Notes: generated by a model not told the origin, from the sequence alone. Positions 45,258 through 57,446 are shown, counted from the stretch's first letter. The stretch is 64,000 nt of DNA from Zygaena filipendulae (GCA_907165275.2 OU015649.1:14042001-14106000), one strand, 5' to 3'. A program made the numbers and translations.

Positions 45258-48200
45258 TAAGCTATATATTTAGGTACTAACTCTTTTTACGCCTTAACTA
45301 CTTAAGCGATCATCATGTATAGTTTGTCAGGTCTACCGAAATGGACACAACGCGTCAAAAAATTTGTAGAGTCTTTATTTTCTTAAGTATTATATCGTAA
45401 ATGAGAAATATTCTTGGTGAGATATAAAATGCAAACATTTATACGTACTTATAACAATTTTCCGTTCAAATTTTAGCTGACGTCTTTTCGCATATAGTAC
45501 CTACCTAAGTATGAGGTAATATGCAGGCTATATAAAAGTGTAATTTTGCAGAAAGGCCTAGCGTCTTGGTTGTGACACATTTCTTTTTGATACTTACCTA
45601 AGTTAGTACTTGTGTTGGACCGTTTTATGCGAGCAGTTGTTATGAAGTACTGAAACATTTCCGTTGATAGTTAAGTAGGTATATACATATGTCAGTAAGA
45701 ATTTAAAATCTAACAGCGAACAATTTATTGACAGATTTCAATAAATCGAGAAAAAACTACCAAAAAAGCACTTTCAGTTTTTCCAGAACTTTTAAATTAG
45801 GTAGAAAGTTGCGTACGTAGGCAACATTTTAATCTTTCCCTGAAAATCTCATTCAGGTAGAAATCTGTGTTTCGTAAAAGTTGTTATTATAATCTACAAC
45901 AAAAAATCTGTTTTAATGCATACCTCGTGTCAGTACGTGAGAAGAATTCAAACAAAAAGTCTATGACAAAAAACAGATATTCACAAAAAGTACAAAACGC
46001 TTAACCAAGCGATGTCATTTAATAAAGAGTCCCTTCCGAGTTCCGAGTCATTAAGTCTAACAAATTATCGCTTTTTAATTTTTAAATTGTTCTCTCTTTA
46101 CCTGAGCGTGTATTAAATGCCTTTAACATTCACACGAATGAGCGGAACGAAAAATAGACATTTGCATAGCGTTGTCTCTTTCTTCAAACGAACTCCAAGA
46201 TCTGTTTGCTTTATATCTATTATATTATTCGAAGGCTGTTCAGTGTTCACTTCATTCGTTCCAGCGGCGCCATGCTTGCTTTTAGAAAAAAATACGAGAA
46301 CCTTTTTTTTTAATTGTGTATTTTTTTTTATAACGCCGGCCAATATTAGGTAGAGACAAGGGTTGTGTCTATAAAGGTAGGGCATGGATAACAAACACGT
46401 GTAGCATGATAAGATGTTTGTTTGTATTGTTTAATGGAACTACCACTCTTTGTCTGGGCTTTCTTTTTTAATAAAAAACAAAACACACCGGTTCTTCTAC
46501 ATTTTTTTTTGTGGGATTTGGTTATTTGCCCGAGTAGGTACACTGGACTCCGAAATTGTGTCATCTATAATTTATTGTAAATGAATATACTTAGTTACGG
46601 CTTACGAATTACTGCAAAAACTTAAAAGAAAACTTTTAAACAAATCTATGAAAAAATATAATCAATTGTAACACGTTTACCTAACTGAAAGCTCAATGTA
46701 TAACTTAGATATTTTTTTGTCAGGTATCACTAATTTATTTTTCAACCACTTTTAACTCAAAACTGTAAACATAACTTTAAGTCGCGTAACTTTTAAAACA
46801 TTTGCAATTTCTAAAATCTGCCCCTACATTTCAAGTTTATTACCGAGAGCTTTGGAATGAAAGCTTTTTAAAGAGTCTGAACGTAGGTAGGTAGGTATTT
46901 GGCGCATTCGAGTCGGTCGGTCGAGTCAAAGAGTTCGACGGAGGCCAGGGCTAACACAGGTGCGGTGACCACGATTCGGTCAGTCCGAAAGACAATATCA
47001 TAGTGGGCTTATCAACCAAATTTTAAGTTTTAATTTTAGTATTAAAAATAGGTACGTGTCCAATATTATTTTATGAATCTAGAAGACGGATTTAACAGAA
47101 TATTGATTTTCATACTCCTGAAACAAGCCTATTATTATTATGAAGATAGATAATACCATGAAAAGATAGAAATATAGAAAAAGAAGATTAATTTTATACC
47201 AGCAGTTAATGCTTACTATATTATTTGGTATTTTTAATTTAAAATTAAATACCTTTAACATGTTTAACTGAGAAGTTCAGCAATAATTTTATCGGCTTGA
47301 AAAACTCCCAACTAGATTAAGAAAATCTACAGACGTTTTCGACATTGATAGATGCAAGAATAAAAAATATTTTCGTATAATCAGGCAAGCAAGAACGAGT
47401 CATGTTCTTGATAGTTTTTTTTTTTCTTCTAATCTACACAGTAACAAATCCCAAGTTTTAATGCGAATAACGAACACCCTACTGCTGCAGGAATTTTCTG
47501 TTTAATGACTGGGCAGTGCGGTGTAGACGGGAGATGCCTGGATAAGCCGATTTGCCACTTCTAGGACCCAATACTTAACTCAGCACTTGGATATTACTTT
47601 GTATCCTCTTAACACCTTAACTTATATAGAATAAAGGGATTTAAAGATTTACAACGATATTATAAAGGAATCAGGCTGTGTTAGAAGAATAGTTTTTGGT
47701 CATAGAGAATTGAAAATTCAGTTCGAAATCGAAGCATAAATCAAATTACTTGTGATTTAGCAGACTATTGAAATTGATTGATTAAGCGGAACATTCAAAA
47801 CCTGTTCTGACCAATTAGGTATTTTAAAATAAAGCTACTCTGTAGTATACTGAACTAACTTCATACGTAGGCAAGTTTCTCTTGATCTTGCATTCTAAAA
47901 ATCCGATAGATATCATAGAGCATGTTATTTCCAGAACGATGTCTAAAATAGAGAAATACAATTATAAAAGATTATAAATCGTTACAAAATCCGTATCTGT
48001 GAAATTATGCCGAACATACTCTATTTACTTACATGAAAATTGTAGTGCAAAAAGAGAAATGAACTACATTTAAAGTAAATTAAACTTTATTATCGGGTGC
48101 ACCCAGCAAAAGGAATAGCGGCAGCTGCCCGGCAACCCATACAAGAGTACACACAACATACAGTCACTGTGGTCTGGCATTGTGTGTGTTCGTATGTTCT

Positions 48201-48335
48201 TGCGCTTGGAAAGTTGGCACCAACTCAATGAAGAATAACTCTTTATTCTTCACCTATCAACAATATTAGTCGAAAAGGGGTAAGCAAGCAGCAACATTTG
48301 AAAGTATCACTGATAATTTTGAGTTGAATCCATAC
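45258..48335. other. No gene; minor fragments
   Basis: 45285-45350 is a Helitron-like piece (cgccttaactacttaagcga, tcatcatgta, tttgtcagg). 46895-46990 is CpG-rich (gagtcggtcggtcgagtcaa). Short open frames around 46.1-46.6 kb lie in low-complexity DNA. Confidence 0.45.
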
Positions 48336-48637
48336 TCCCTACTAATATTATAAATGCGAAAGTAACTCTTTCTGTCGGTAACGCTTTCATGCCTTAATGG
48401 CTCAACCGATCTCATGAAATTTTGTACACACGTTTTCAGAGGTACAGAGAAGAACATAGGGCACTTTTTATCCCGGAATTCTCGTGAGAATTCCAAAGTT
48501 AACGTCGGTGAATCTCACGAAATTTTGCATACACGTTGTCGGGAATACAGAAAAGGACATAGAGTACCTACTTTGCATCCCGGAATTCCTGCGGGATCTC
48601 TGAAATTCCCGCGGGTGAAACCGCGAGGAACAGGCAG
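48336..48637 (+). mobile_element. Helitron-like element with internal duplication
   Basis: Starts TCCCTACTAATATTATAAAT. The segment ctcatgaaattttgtacaca to gttaacgtcggtgaa (48413-48511) is followed directly by a diverged second version (48513-48618). It ends gggtgaaaccgcgaggaacagGCAG, with CTAG lost. Confidence 0.72.
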
Positions 48638-50401
48638 TTTTTAATAATTTTGCGAAAAACCTAAAAAAGGCTTTCAAAGTTTATGATAAATTTATAAATA
48701 CTCATAAACTACTAACTTAAAAATACTTATAAATACTAAATTTTTTTTTTATGGAGCGTCGAAGTGACTGAAATAATACTTACTAAAGCATAGCGAAGAC
48801 CAATAGAAACCATAATAAATACTTATAATCAATCTGCCATAATAACCGAGCATGCACTCAGCAAAGGCTTTATCTGATCCACAAGGCATATTCATAGCTT
48901 CCTAGTCAGCCCCCGACAATCTCAGGAAGCATGGAGGTATACAATGGTGGTTCAAGCGGCGCTGTAAGATGACGAGATTACGACGTTGTAGGTACTACCG
49001 TCGCTTGTTGTAGCAATAAAACCATTTCTAACAGTACTCTATATATGTAATTTAATTTATTTATAGGCTTATCTATACTTGGTTAAAATACAAAAGGGGT
49101 ATCAACCCGCTACTATTTTAAACGATCGAGCGATGTATAGTAGAAGTTAATTTTGGAAAGAAGTTTGCGGTGGGAGTTAATTCGCAGAAACCGTCACGGT
49201 CATATTTGTTTAGGTATATTATGTTTTTTTGATTGGTTTAATTAATACGTGAGTTAAATCCTGTGTGATTATTGCACCTTTGCAATGAGAGATGATGAGA
49301 CTTAAGCAATGGATTTAAAAGAAAAAGTACACAGGACAAGGCCTCGGCAACCTGTCGGTTTTTTTGGAAAAAAGTTAAGTAGGTCGGTAAGGTAGGTCAA
49401 TGACACCATTTCGACTAGCCCTCTTTCCAATTTAACATGTATGTATGTATATTGAAATATACATATGTGTAGGAAACTGTAACTAGGGATACGCCTGTAC
49501 ATTTATTTAAAATTTATCCAAAATAAATTAATTATTTTGTCCGTTTTTAGATATTTATGTTTACATGCAAAACATAAATACCGCTTTACATAATTGAAAT
49601 GAGTTTTCGCGGTTGCCTTAAAACATCGGTTCTCGGAGAGTTATAATAATACCCAATTACAATATAATTATTTTCTTCAAATTATCTTACAAGGTTGTAT
49701 TTTATTAGAGTAATTTGATCTGTGAGATAATCCACCGTGTCCTTCCTTTATAATTTGATATTAAATTAACAAGGCCTCTATTGAAAAACAAATCAAGTAG
49801 GTACCTAAAATGAATGTAAATTGAAATTTTGGTTTTTTAATTAGGATAATGTTCAATTCAAATTATAACCGGATTATTGTTAACAATATATTATATACCT
49901 AGCTAGCTAATATTGAAATAGCATTCTTATCAGGTTACAATACAAAAAAGAAATGAAAAAAATGTTGCCAGTTTAAAATCATCAATTTTTCCGATGAATC
50001 TCCAACCGGGTGACGCGGTATTTTAGCCTAGGTTTTTTTTTCGAAACTTTAAAAGCTTTCCTGTTTTTTTCGTTTACTCTCGCGATAAGCCGAGTAGTAT
50101 TTTTCGCTAGCTAGTAGCTACAGCCGTTCATTAGCACGAGGGCGCTCGAAGTCTCCAGGCTAGGCCAGGCTAGGCTTTGAGTCCCAGACGTATTGTAGGT
50201 GCACACGTTACAAGTGTCAAGTGTTGAGGGTTACGCAGTAATGACGTGTTCATAATTTCCCTTTTCTAAGATGGCGCACACTGCAAAAACACGTTGAAGA
50301 GTTGGCTAAAAAAATGCATTCACAGCTTTGAGAAGTACGTAAGTACATAACTATAATCTTATAAATATTATGACGTATGATTTAACGAATGAATCATATC
50401 A
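48638..50401. other. No gene seen
   Basis: AT-rich. An aggctaggccaggctaggct short repeat is near 50157-50178, and a CpG-rich patch with ggctctaa-free GC sequence at 50090-50200. Confidence 0.42.
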
Positions 50402-50873
50402 GGGCCCATATTCACTATAACCATTTTAGGCGCGTTCCAAAAATAAATAAATAAATAAAATAAAAGAAATTTTTATTCACCAGCTCATAATTACAGTAAA
50501 AGTTACAGAATAGTATGATATAATATTTGGTGCGGCAAAAAGGACATGGACTCAGCGAATCCACTGATTTTCAGTCCCCAACCTCTTACAACTAAAACTA
50601 CCTCTTAAAACGCAATCTCAAACGCTAAAAACGCCAAAATATTCCGTGATAAGTTATATTGAAAATGTATCGTTATGAAGTGAAACTTCTTTGAAAGCGA
50701 TGGTAATACAATTTTTATAGCGCATCATTTTAACTGACGTGTAATGTGCTATGGTTATAGTGAAGTGGCTCTTCCCCGCGGTTTCACCCGCCTTTATTTT
50801 GGAGATCCCGCGGGAATTCTGGAATAAAAGTACCCTATATCCTTTTCTGGGCCCCTGACAACGTGTAGGGCCC
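50402..50873 (+). mobile_element. GGGCCC-ended MITE, copy 3, interrupted
   Basis: Left end GGGCCCATATTCACTATAAC. The right end is split: tatggttatagtgaa stops at 50763, a Helitron fragment (50764-50867) intervenes, and GGGCCC resumes at 50868-50873. The body also has an AT-rich part absent from copies 1 and 2. Confidence 0.68.
50764..50867 (-). mobile_element. Helitron-like fragment nested in a MITE end
   Basis: Reads ttccccgcggtttcacccgc, ggagatcccgcgggaattct, aaaagtaccctatatccttt and ccctgacaacgtgta. It lacks the distal half of a full copy and CTAG. Confidence 0.66.
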
Positions 50874-51459
50874 TGATTAGTCTTATAATAAAGCAAATCT
50901 TAGTTTTCAAGGCTATTAAAACAATGTTCCAGTCTAGAACGGTTCAAGACCACAAGAGCGGAAAATTGGTCGACATTAAGAGGCTTCGCTTTATTTTTTG
51001 CCGCTCCCCTTCCACGGCCGGTAATTAAATGACAATTACTGGCAACACTAAGCCGGCGAGATACCACTGTTGCTCATTTTCCCTTTTTTAACGGCAAGTA
51101 CGCATTAATTGTGATTTTCGATTTTTAAATGTTTTTTTTTTTTAATTGCACGTTTCACCAGTGCTAATATCGGTATTCCTCGTGAACTCTCTGCTCTCGC
51201 ATGAACCTGAAGTTATTATAATAAACCCATGGAAATTCATTCAAAGGCTGCGAAGGCAGACAGACAAATATAAAAATAATTTAATAACATACAAATAACT
51301 CTTTGAGCTCGTTGAAAGGGATCTCGTTATTAGAGTTATTACATTATGTTCATGTTTACAATATGTAGTGTGAGTCTGACAAACAAAATATTTGTTATTT
51401 AATATAATATAATTGAATTAGTGGAAAGATATTATTTCTTGTATTGCTACATATACTTA
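50874..51459. other. No gene; one GC-richer patch
   Basis: 50990-51075 (cacggccggtaattaaatga, caattactgg) has two close homeodomain-type TAATTA/CAATTA sites and no repeat marks; otherwise AT-rich. Confidence 0.35.
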
Positions 51460-51612
51460 CTAGCTGTTCCCCGCGGTTTCACCCGCGTTGATTTCGGAGT
51501 TTCCACGGGAATTCCTTGAAAAAATGTCCTTTGCCTGACAACGTGTATGCAAAATTTCGTGATGATCGGTTGAGCCGTTAAGGCGTGAAAGCGTAACAGA
51601 CAGACTGACTGT
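51460..51612 (-). mobile_element. Helitron-like element, 5'-truncated
   Basis: CTAG at 51460-51463, ccgcggtttcacccgcg, then gacaacgtgtatgcaaaatt, cgtgatgatcggttgagccg and gcgtgaaagcgtaacagaca; the TATTATAAA end is missing. Confidence 0.7.
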
Positions 51613-51884
51613 CGGACTGTATTTTTTTCGCGTTACTGGATGAGTTAAACGCGTGGGTGTGGCTCGTCGCCATATTATTTTCATAACATAAAGGGACATT
51701 GGTTTGTTGTTAAAAATAGAAAAACAAGTAGGTGTACAAAGCAGAGAATAGGTACTTTACGCGGATACGACGTTTTGCATAAGTGGAAAATTACACGTTC
51801 AAAAAACTATTTTTTCAATATCAGATATTTTTATTTCTATTATATATTTATAACTTTATTACCTAATACCTGCTATGGGCGGCA

Positions 51885-52267
51885 CTAACAGCTGCCCCTC
51901 CGCGGTTTCACCCGCACCCATAGACCATACAAACTTTCGACCCTCATAGGGACGATCTCAAGTCTTTCTTGGCGAATCTTTACGTTGTAAAAGGGAACAT
52001 GTGAATAGGTAATCGGCTTTTTTACATAGAGAAAATTTTTTTACGCGCGTGTTTTGTTAAAAAATTCACTTCTATCATTATAAATAGGATAATATAAATA
52101 TACCGTCGATAACTGCGAATCCTCACAGTAATAATTATTTCTCAGAAATCTACCCATAGCCTTTGCGTCGTTGACTAGGTAGGCAGGTAATATATTTGTA
52201 CTAAGACGCCATTTCATTTTACTAAGAAGTTTACGGCGCGACACACAAAACCGCGGGCACAAGCTAA
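51885..52267. repeat. Two small Helitron-like 3' fragments
   Basis: 51885-51945 has cagctgcccctccgcggtttcacccgc; 52248-52267 has aaaccgcgggcacaagcta. Both keep only the terminal hairpin region. Sequence between and around them is unassigned. Confidence 0.5.
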
Positions 52268-52428
52268 TTTGTATCATTCTTAATTTATTGCTACGTAAGA
52301 TTAGTTTTGGACCCATTAGTCATTTCTTAGAGTTTAATGTTGAATTTTTCCCAGATACGTCCATGGTGAGAAGCCCAATTCTAAACCTAATTTTTGTGAT
52401 GTAGAAGTTATCTACAGTTTACGATTTA

Positions 52429-52645
52429 CTAGCTGTTCCCGCGGTTTCATCTGCGTTTATTTCGGAGATCCCGCCGGAATTCCGGCATAAAAAAAAACAT
52501 ACGTACAATCGAACATAGAACCTCCTCCTTTTTGGAAGTCTGTTAAAAAGTACCCTATATCCTTTTCTGTAACATGTGGGCCACATTTTATGATGATCGG
52601 TTGAGTGATAATTCCTGAAAAGATAACAGACAAATAGACAAACTG
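52429..52645 (-). mobile_element. Helitron-like element with an insert
   Basis: CTAG at 52429-52432 and gcggtttcatctgcg. At about 52497-52545 the body is interrupted by catacgtacaatcgaacata, gaacctcctccttttt and ggaagtctgtt, the complement of the left end of the tandem repeat at 58865. It then resumes as aaaagtaccctatatccttt. Confidence 0.66.
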
Positions 52646-53133
52646 CGCACATGTTATTAATCTAAGTACTTGTATATAGAGCTGCCAAATAAATAGTGAC
52701 GCATTTAAGTTAGGTAAAAATAGATGAAAACCGAAAAAGAAATACGTATATGAAAAAAATTCGGAATTAGGTTTTAATGGCTCCATTAATGTAAGCATAC
52801 GTATTCCGACCCTCGTATATCAATTGGACAGCGGTATAAATCGTAAAAAATCACTTTTTTTAAACCAAAATTCGCACACAAGTCATAGTGAAACTATGTG
52901 AGAGTTGACAGAAATAACAATAAAAACCTTACTAATTTCGGACAGGACTTTACTCATTTGTGGTTTATGTTCGTCGTTAACGGGGTTCTGCGCAATTTTA
53001 TACGATTCTATAGTCGTAATGACCAACGGTTAGCTGTTGTGAATCTGAAAACCGATCGTTAAGCATTAAGTTACTTTTTAATTTTAAGTAGTTACCTTTT
53101 TAATTATGGTTAGGTATGGTTATACATAGGTAA
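52646..53133. other. No gene seen
   Basis: AT-rich and unassigned. Confidence 0.42.
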
Positions 53134-53377
53134 CTAGTTTGTCCCCGCGGTTTCGCCTGTGATTTTCTGGAGTTCCTGCGGGAATTCCGGGATAAAAAGT
53201 CTATTCTATTCTATTCTATTCTATTCCTCTGTCCTTTTTTGTAACTCTGACAATGTGTATAGAAAATTTCTTGACGATCGGTTAAATAGCTAGTAAGGCA
53301 TGAAAGCGGAGAAAACAAATATATAATAGTCACATTCGCCTTTCGCAGTTTGCGGGTGAAACCGCGGGAACAGCTAG
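53134..53377 (-). mobile_element. Helitron-like copy with 3' ends at both sides
   Basis: CTAG at 53134-53137 and ccgcggtttcgcctg give one minus-strand end. The right edge is cgggtgaaaccgcgggaacagCTAG (to 53377), a plus-strand end. A (TCTAT)n run at about 53201-53226, the same pentamer as at 38.8 kb, interrupts the body at the point where gataaaaagt would continue. Confidence 0.65.
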
Positions 53378-53640
53378 TCTTGGATAAATCAATTGCCGTT
53401 AGTTTGTCCCGCAAAAACTCGAAAATAGCTCGTCCGGTGTGAATAATTCTTTTTTGTTGTGTTCGTAACTGTTAAGAAACGAAAATGAGGATCTACACCT
53501 ATACATATAAAATGCTTTGTCCTGAATGACAGCCCAAACCGCTGATCGTAGAGACCTGAAACTAGGAGGGTGTGTTTTTTAAACGACGTAGACAGCCGAT
53601 AAGAAAGGATTTTTGAAAATTCTACCCCTAAAGGGATGAA

Positions 53641-53663
53641 GGGGGGGGGGGGGGGGGGGGGGG
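53641..53663 (+). repeat. Run of 23 G residues
   Basis: Uninterrupted poly(G) after ctaaagggatgaa, apparently an expansion of a short G run in the Helitron-like element. It can form quadruplex DNA and is a likely place for assembly length error. Confidence 0.9.
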
Positions 53664-53703
53664 ACAAAGTTTGTGTGGAACAATTTCGCGGGAACTCCGA
53701 AAT

Positions 53704-54023
53704 GGGGATGTTGACTACTTTTGAAAATCAAAATTTTAATTAGTCCGTCAGTTAGAAAATGAAAAAAAAATAGACACGTCATTTTTGCTTTTTCAAATAA
53801 ATTTAAATATACAGAGATAAAGCGCATTAAAGTTTAGGGTGAGGGGGTCGTGACGTCACTAACCGCTAAAACCGCCATACAAACTCTCAGAATAATGACG
53901 TCACGCGAAATTTCAACTCAATATCTCGCCGTTATTTTTTGATTACGTAAAAAAAGAAAATACGTGTCCAATATTTTCTAATAATCCACAAGACGGATTA
54001 AAAAAAAAATTGTCAACATGCCC
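53704..54023 (-). mobile_element. MITE of 320 bp nested in a Helitron
   Basis: Reverse-orientation partner of 26399-26719: ends GGGGATGTTGAC and, complemented, GGGCATGTTGAC; inner tagtccgtca and gacggatta; two TGACGTCA sites near 53854 and 53898; AT on both sides. Confidence 0.78.
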
Positions 54024-54229
54024 ATTATAGCGGGTGAAACCGCGCAGAACAGTTAGTATAAATATAATTAGTAATGTGTGTTTGTGTGTATTATATCACC
54101 TATTGCTACTTGTATGTACGTATGGCATATGTATGTGTATAAAGTTGTATTATATTTAGGATATCTAAGTATTAGCGTTGTATTATCCTTATATAGTATA
54201 TAGCTAGGTATTACGTTGTGCACCCAGCA

Positions 54230-54407
54230 CCCGCTTCTAGTTTCTATTTACAGCTCTCTATCACCTTAAGGTTGCCTTGAAAAGATTGCCGCAATAATAA
54301 TATCTAGCAATAAGGCCGCCTTTTGCTCTGCATTTACTTTTTATCTGTCTTAGTTTTTATTTTCTCTTCTGGGGCAATAAAGCATATTTGATTTGATTTG
54401 ATTTGAT
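54230..54407 (+). mobile_element. 3' end of a non-LTR retrotransposon
   Basis: gccttgaaaagattgccgca, tagcaataaggccgcctttt and tctggggcAATAAAgcatat, followed by a (TTTGA)n tail at about 54386-54405. Related in order to 38640-38757. Confidence 0.6.
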
Positions 54408-55320
54408 AATGTGAATCCTAATAGCCACGCAAACATCATCAATATTGCATGTTCCATTCGGCCGTCGGTAATTTCAGTGATAAGTCCGCGTTAATTAACC
54501 CTGCACTAGGCAGTTAATCAAATTCCCTTGCATATGCCGGGCGCCTTGATTACTCAATCAGAGCCGGGAGTGGCGGCGTCTCGGCGAGGGGCGCCTTGCG
54601 ATAAACTCAGCGAACTTACACTGACGGCGAGAGCGACTTGCGTTACAAATATAAAAATCGGATTGGTTAAGGTGCGGGTGTTAGGGCTAGTTTTCATACA
54701 AATTGCCTACCGAGTTTTCTTGCACTACGGCTATTTTTATTTATTAGACTTTATTTAATAAAATACTTCTACTTGTTTCGATGCCGCATAAGTCTCAAAT
54801 CTTTGCAGATAGTGAACAAATAACATTATTATAAGCATTTCAAAAATATTAAATTTTGGTCGAATCTCTTACTTGTGTGAGAGCGTATACAGTATATGTG
54901 TACGAAAATGGCGGCCCGGTCTATAAACAGCTGTGGTTTGGCTGTTGACTGACAAGTCCCCCGAATGCAGTAGTTTGTAGTGAGTTCCAAAAGGATCGAA
55001 AGGTGTCGCGGCGTTGAGCCGTGAGTTTTGACAATTTTACCTACCGGGATAATTTAGAATTGAATTTGGAATATACATATTACTGATATAGTTGGTAGGT
55101 ATTTAGTAGCCGAAGCGAAGGCATAACTACATTTTGTTTTGAGTCCCGTACAATTAGGTATACCTTATAAGCTACAGGTAGCCCGTACAAGTATTTTATA
55201 TTTTTGTGTTGCATAAATTCTTGCTATCTCTTTCTTGTTTTCTCGATGCGTAAAAGAGAGAGACCATATTTTCGAATGGTTGTATCTCACCACGGCCCAG
55301 GGTAATTTAACTTTTATCTT
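54408..55320. promoter_or_regulatory. GC-richer single-copy stretch, possible regulatory DNA
   Basis: 54460-54640 has closely spaced TAATTAA, TTAATCAAATT and TTGATTACTCAATCA words next to CpG-rich ggcggcgtctcggcgagggg. 54900-55030 includes aaaATGGCGGCCCGG, which opens a 14-codon frame only. No element marks. A promoter or enhancer is suggested by composition only. Confidence 0.28.
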
Positions 55321-55750
55321 CGATGCAATCAGCAATGAGACGCAGCCATATAATGTTGGTACAACTTCATATTTTTATTGTGTCTATGTGACCACGTGAT
55401 CAAATTTTTAATATCTTAAAAAAAAAATTTTTTTTTGTAAAGCTCATACCCTCGAAACTAGTATGAGACAACCCCATCATGTTGCTGTACTTCATGTTTT
55501 CGTGGTATCTATGTGTTCACGTGACAAAATTTTTGAACACTTATAACTCCGAAACTATAGGACGCAGTCATATCACGTTGGTACTCAAACTTCATGTTTT
55601 GTGATATCTATGTGATCACATGGTCAAATTTTCGACAGCTCATATCTCCGAAACTGCAAGTTACAGACTCATCGTGTTGGTAGGTCAAACTTCATCTTTT
55701 CGTGATATCTATGTGATCACGTGAAGTAATTTTCAAAAGCTTATAATATT
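55321..55750 (+). repeat. Tandem array, four units of about 100 bp
   Basis: The start word gaaact recurs at 55454, 55551 and 55650; the first unit is longer through an A/T run. Each unit has acttcat(g/c)tttt, gatatctatgtg and a site close to ATCACGTGATC: CACGTG at 55393, 55518 and 55718, and CACATG at 55617. Units are diverged, so the array is old. Confidence 0.8.
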
Positions 55751-56423
55751 TTTTACTATTACCTATGCATATACCTACTTTGTATTTGTTAATTTATAGG
55801 TACTAATGATAAAGCTGAAGAGTTTGTTTGCTTGTTTGGTTGAACGTACTAATCTCAGGAACTACTAGATCGAATTGAAAAATTATTTCCGTGTTAGATA
55901 GTCATTTATTGAGGACGGCCATAGGCTATAACATCACGCTATGACCAATACGAGCACGACACGACACTCACGTGGTTTTTTCTCCAAATTTTTTTTTAGT
56001 CAACTATTAGAGACGAGAATCGAATATTGAATGCCTTTTTACAAAAAAAATACCCTCGTAACGTTACACCGTGTATAATAAAGACTTTACTTTTGTTAAT
56101 TTTTCCAAATGATGTAACTGTTCACTCATTATTATTTATTATTTCCTTGATTTTGTAATAAAAAAAAATAAAAATAAAAACTGACGCGAGCAAAACCGCG
56201 GCAGGATCAACTGCCAGTAAAATATTTATATTTTACAAATAATACAATATTATAATAAATCTATCTTCCCAACGCACTGCTTTGACGAAACTAAATAAAA
56301 GAAGATCAATATATTCAAATGACGCGCGACGGCTGAATGCATACAATTTTTTCGGCAGGAGGAACTATACGATAATGGTCCAGTGGTTAGAACAACTTCC
56401 GAAGAAGTCTCAATATTATATGA
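55751..56423. other. No gene; SINE-like fragment at right edge
   Basis: 56365-56390 (taatggtccagtggttagaac) resembles the A-box region of a tRNA-derived SINE and stops where the next Helitron-like element starts. Rest AT-rich. Confidence 0.4.
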
Positions 56424-56620
56424 CTAACTGTGCCCTGCGGTTTCACCCGCGTGAAAAGTTTTTGTGTAACAACTTTTTTTCCCGATATCCGATTTGAATG
56501 AAACAAAGCCTATATTATGTAGCTACAGGCTAAGCTTAATCTACCTGTGAAAACCGCATGACAATCTCTGTTCAGTTGATTTGGAGATTATGGCGAACAA
56601 ACAGACAGACAGACAGAAAA
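56424..56620 (-). mobile_element. Helitron-like element, degenerate
   Basis: CTAActgtgccctgcggtttcacccgcgtg, then aacaaagcctatattatgta, aaaaccgcatgacaatctct and a cagacagacagacag tract. Confidence 0.6.
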
Positions 56621-56844
56621 GAATTTCAAAAACTTTTTTTTGTGCTTGGTTACTCTTCTTTTATCACCCCTCTCCATTTTAGGTAAAAATATTCAATGTA
56701 CAGAATCGCGGATTCTACTCTTTTATTATAGTTTAGAAGTATAGATAATTATTTAATTATCTGTCATTTTTTATGCTTTTGTTTACGATTTCAAATCTAA
56801 ACTGCTTTTTCATAATATACATTATGCACACTTCTATAGATAAA

Positions 56845-57030
56845 CTTATTATTAGAAATGCGAATATGAGTTTGTTTGTTTGTATGTTACGGTTTATTAC
56901 TCAACCGATTATCTACAAATTTTGCATACACTTTATTAGTAGGGGCACAGAGAAGGACACGGTAGTTTTTATCCCGGAATTCCCGCAGAAACTCTGAAAT
57001 TAGCGTGGGTGAAACCGCGCTAATTTCTAG
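56845..57030 (+). mobile_element. Helitron-like element
   Basis: aaatgcgaatatgagtttgt, ctcaaccgattatctacaaa, tttttatcccggaattcccg, ending gggtgaaaccgcgctaatttCTAG. Confidence 0.68.
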
Positions 57031-57446
57031 GTATATTATGAAAAATAGCTAGTGTTATTATAAAAAAGTAAAGAACCAGTTTTTTTAAATACTTCACTCC
57101 TAAGAAACTACAGTATCCTCCAGTATCAGTTGTTAATTTTATAAAAATGTTTCACGCGGGTGTAACCGCGGGACACAGCTAGTAGAATATAAAATACTTT
57201 ACAAACTCAACGTACCTACTGATGAAACTCAATAAAATATAAAATATTATTATCACGAGATGACAGAATTTAAATTTTGAAATGGAACAACGGCAGAATG
57301 CGTTTATGTTTTTTTTTCGTGTAATAACGCCAAGCGGTACTATATAGGTTGAGTGGCTAGACCAAAGAGTATATAACCACTATGCGTACTAACGTCTGGC
57401 TCTAATCCTTTTAGAATTACGATTCAAATCTCGGTTTATATGAGTA
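57031..57446. repeat. Helitron 3' fragment and a SINE-like remnant
   Basis: 57150-57182 is a Helitron-like terminus (cacgcgggtgtaaccgcggg, acacagCTAG). 57350-57435 has gttgagtggctagacc and gattcaaatctcgg at a tRNA-like A-box/B-box distance, too decayed to be sure. Confidence 0.42.

Larger units (their letters stand above)
53470..54056 (+). mobile_element. Helitron-like element interrupted by a MITE
   Basis: cagcccaaaccgctgatcg, gagacctgaaactaggaggg and ctacccctaaagggatgaag lead to a G run, then cgcgggaactccgaaat. After the insert the element resumes attatagcgggtgaaaccgcgcagaacagTTAG. Different Helitron subtype from most others. Confidence 0.66.
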
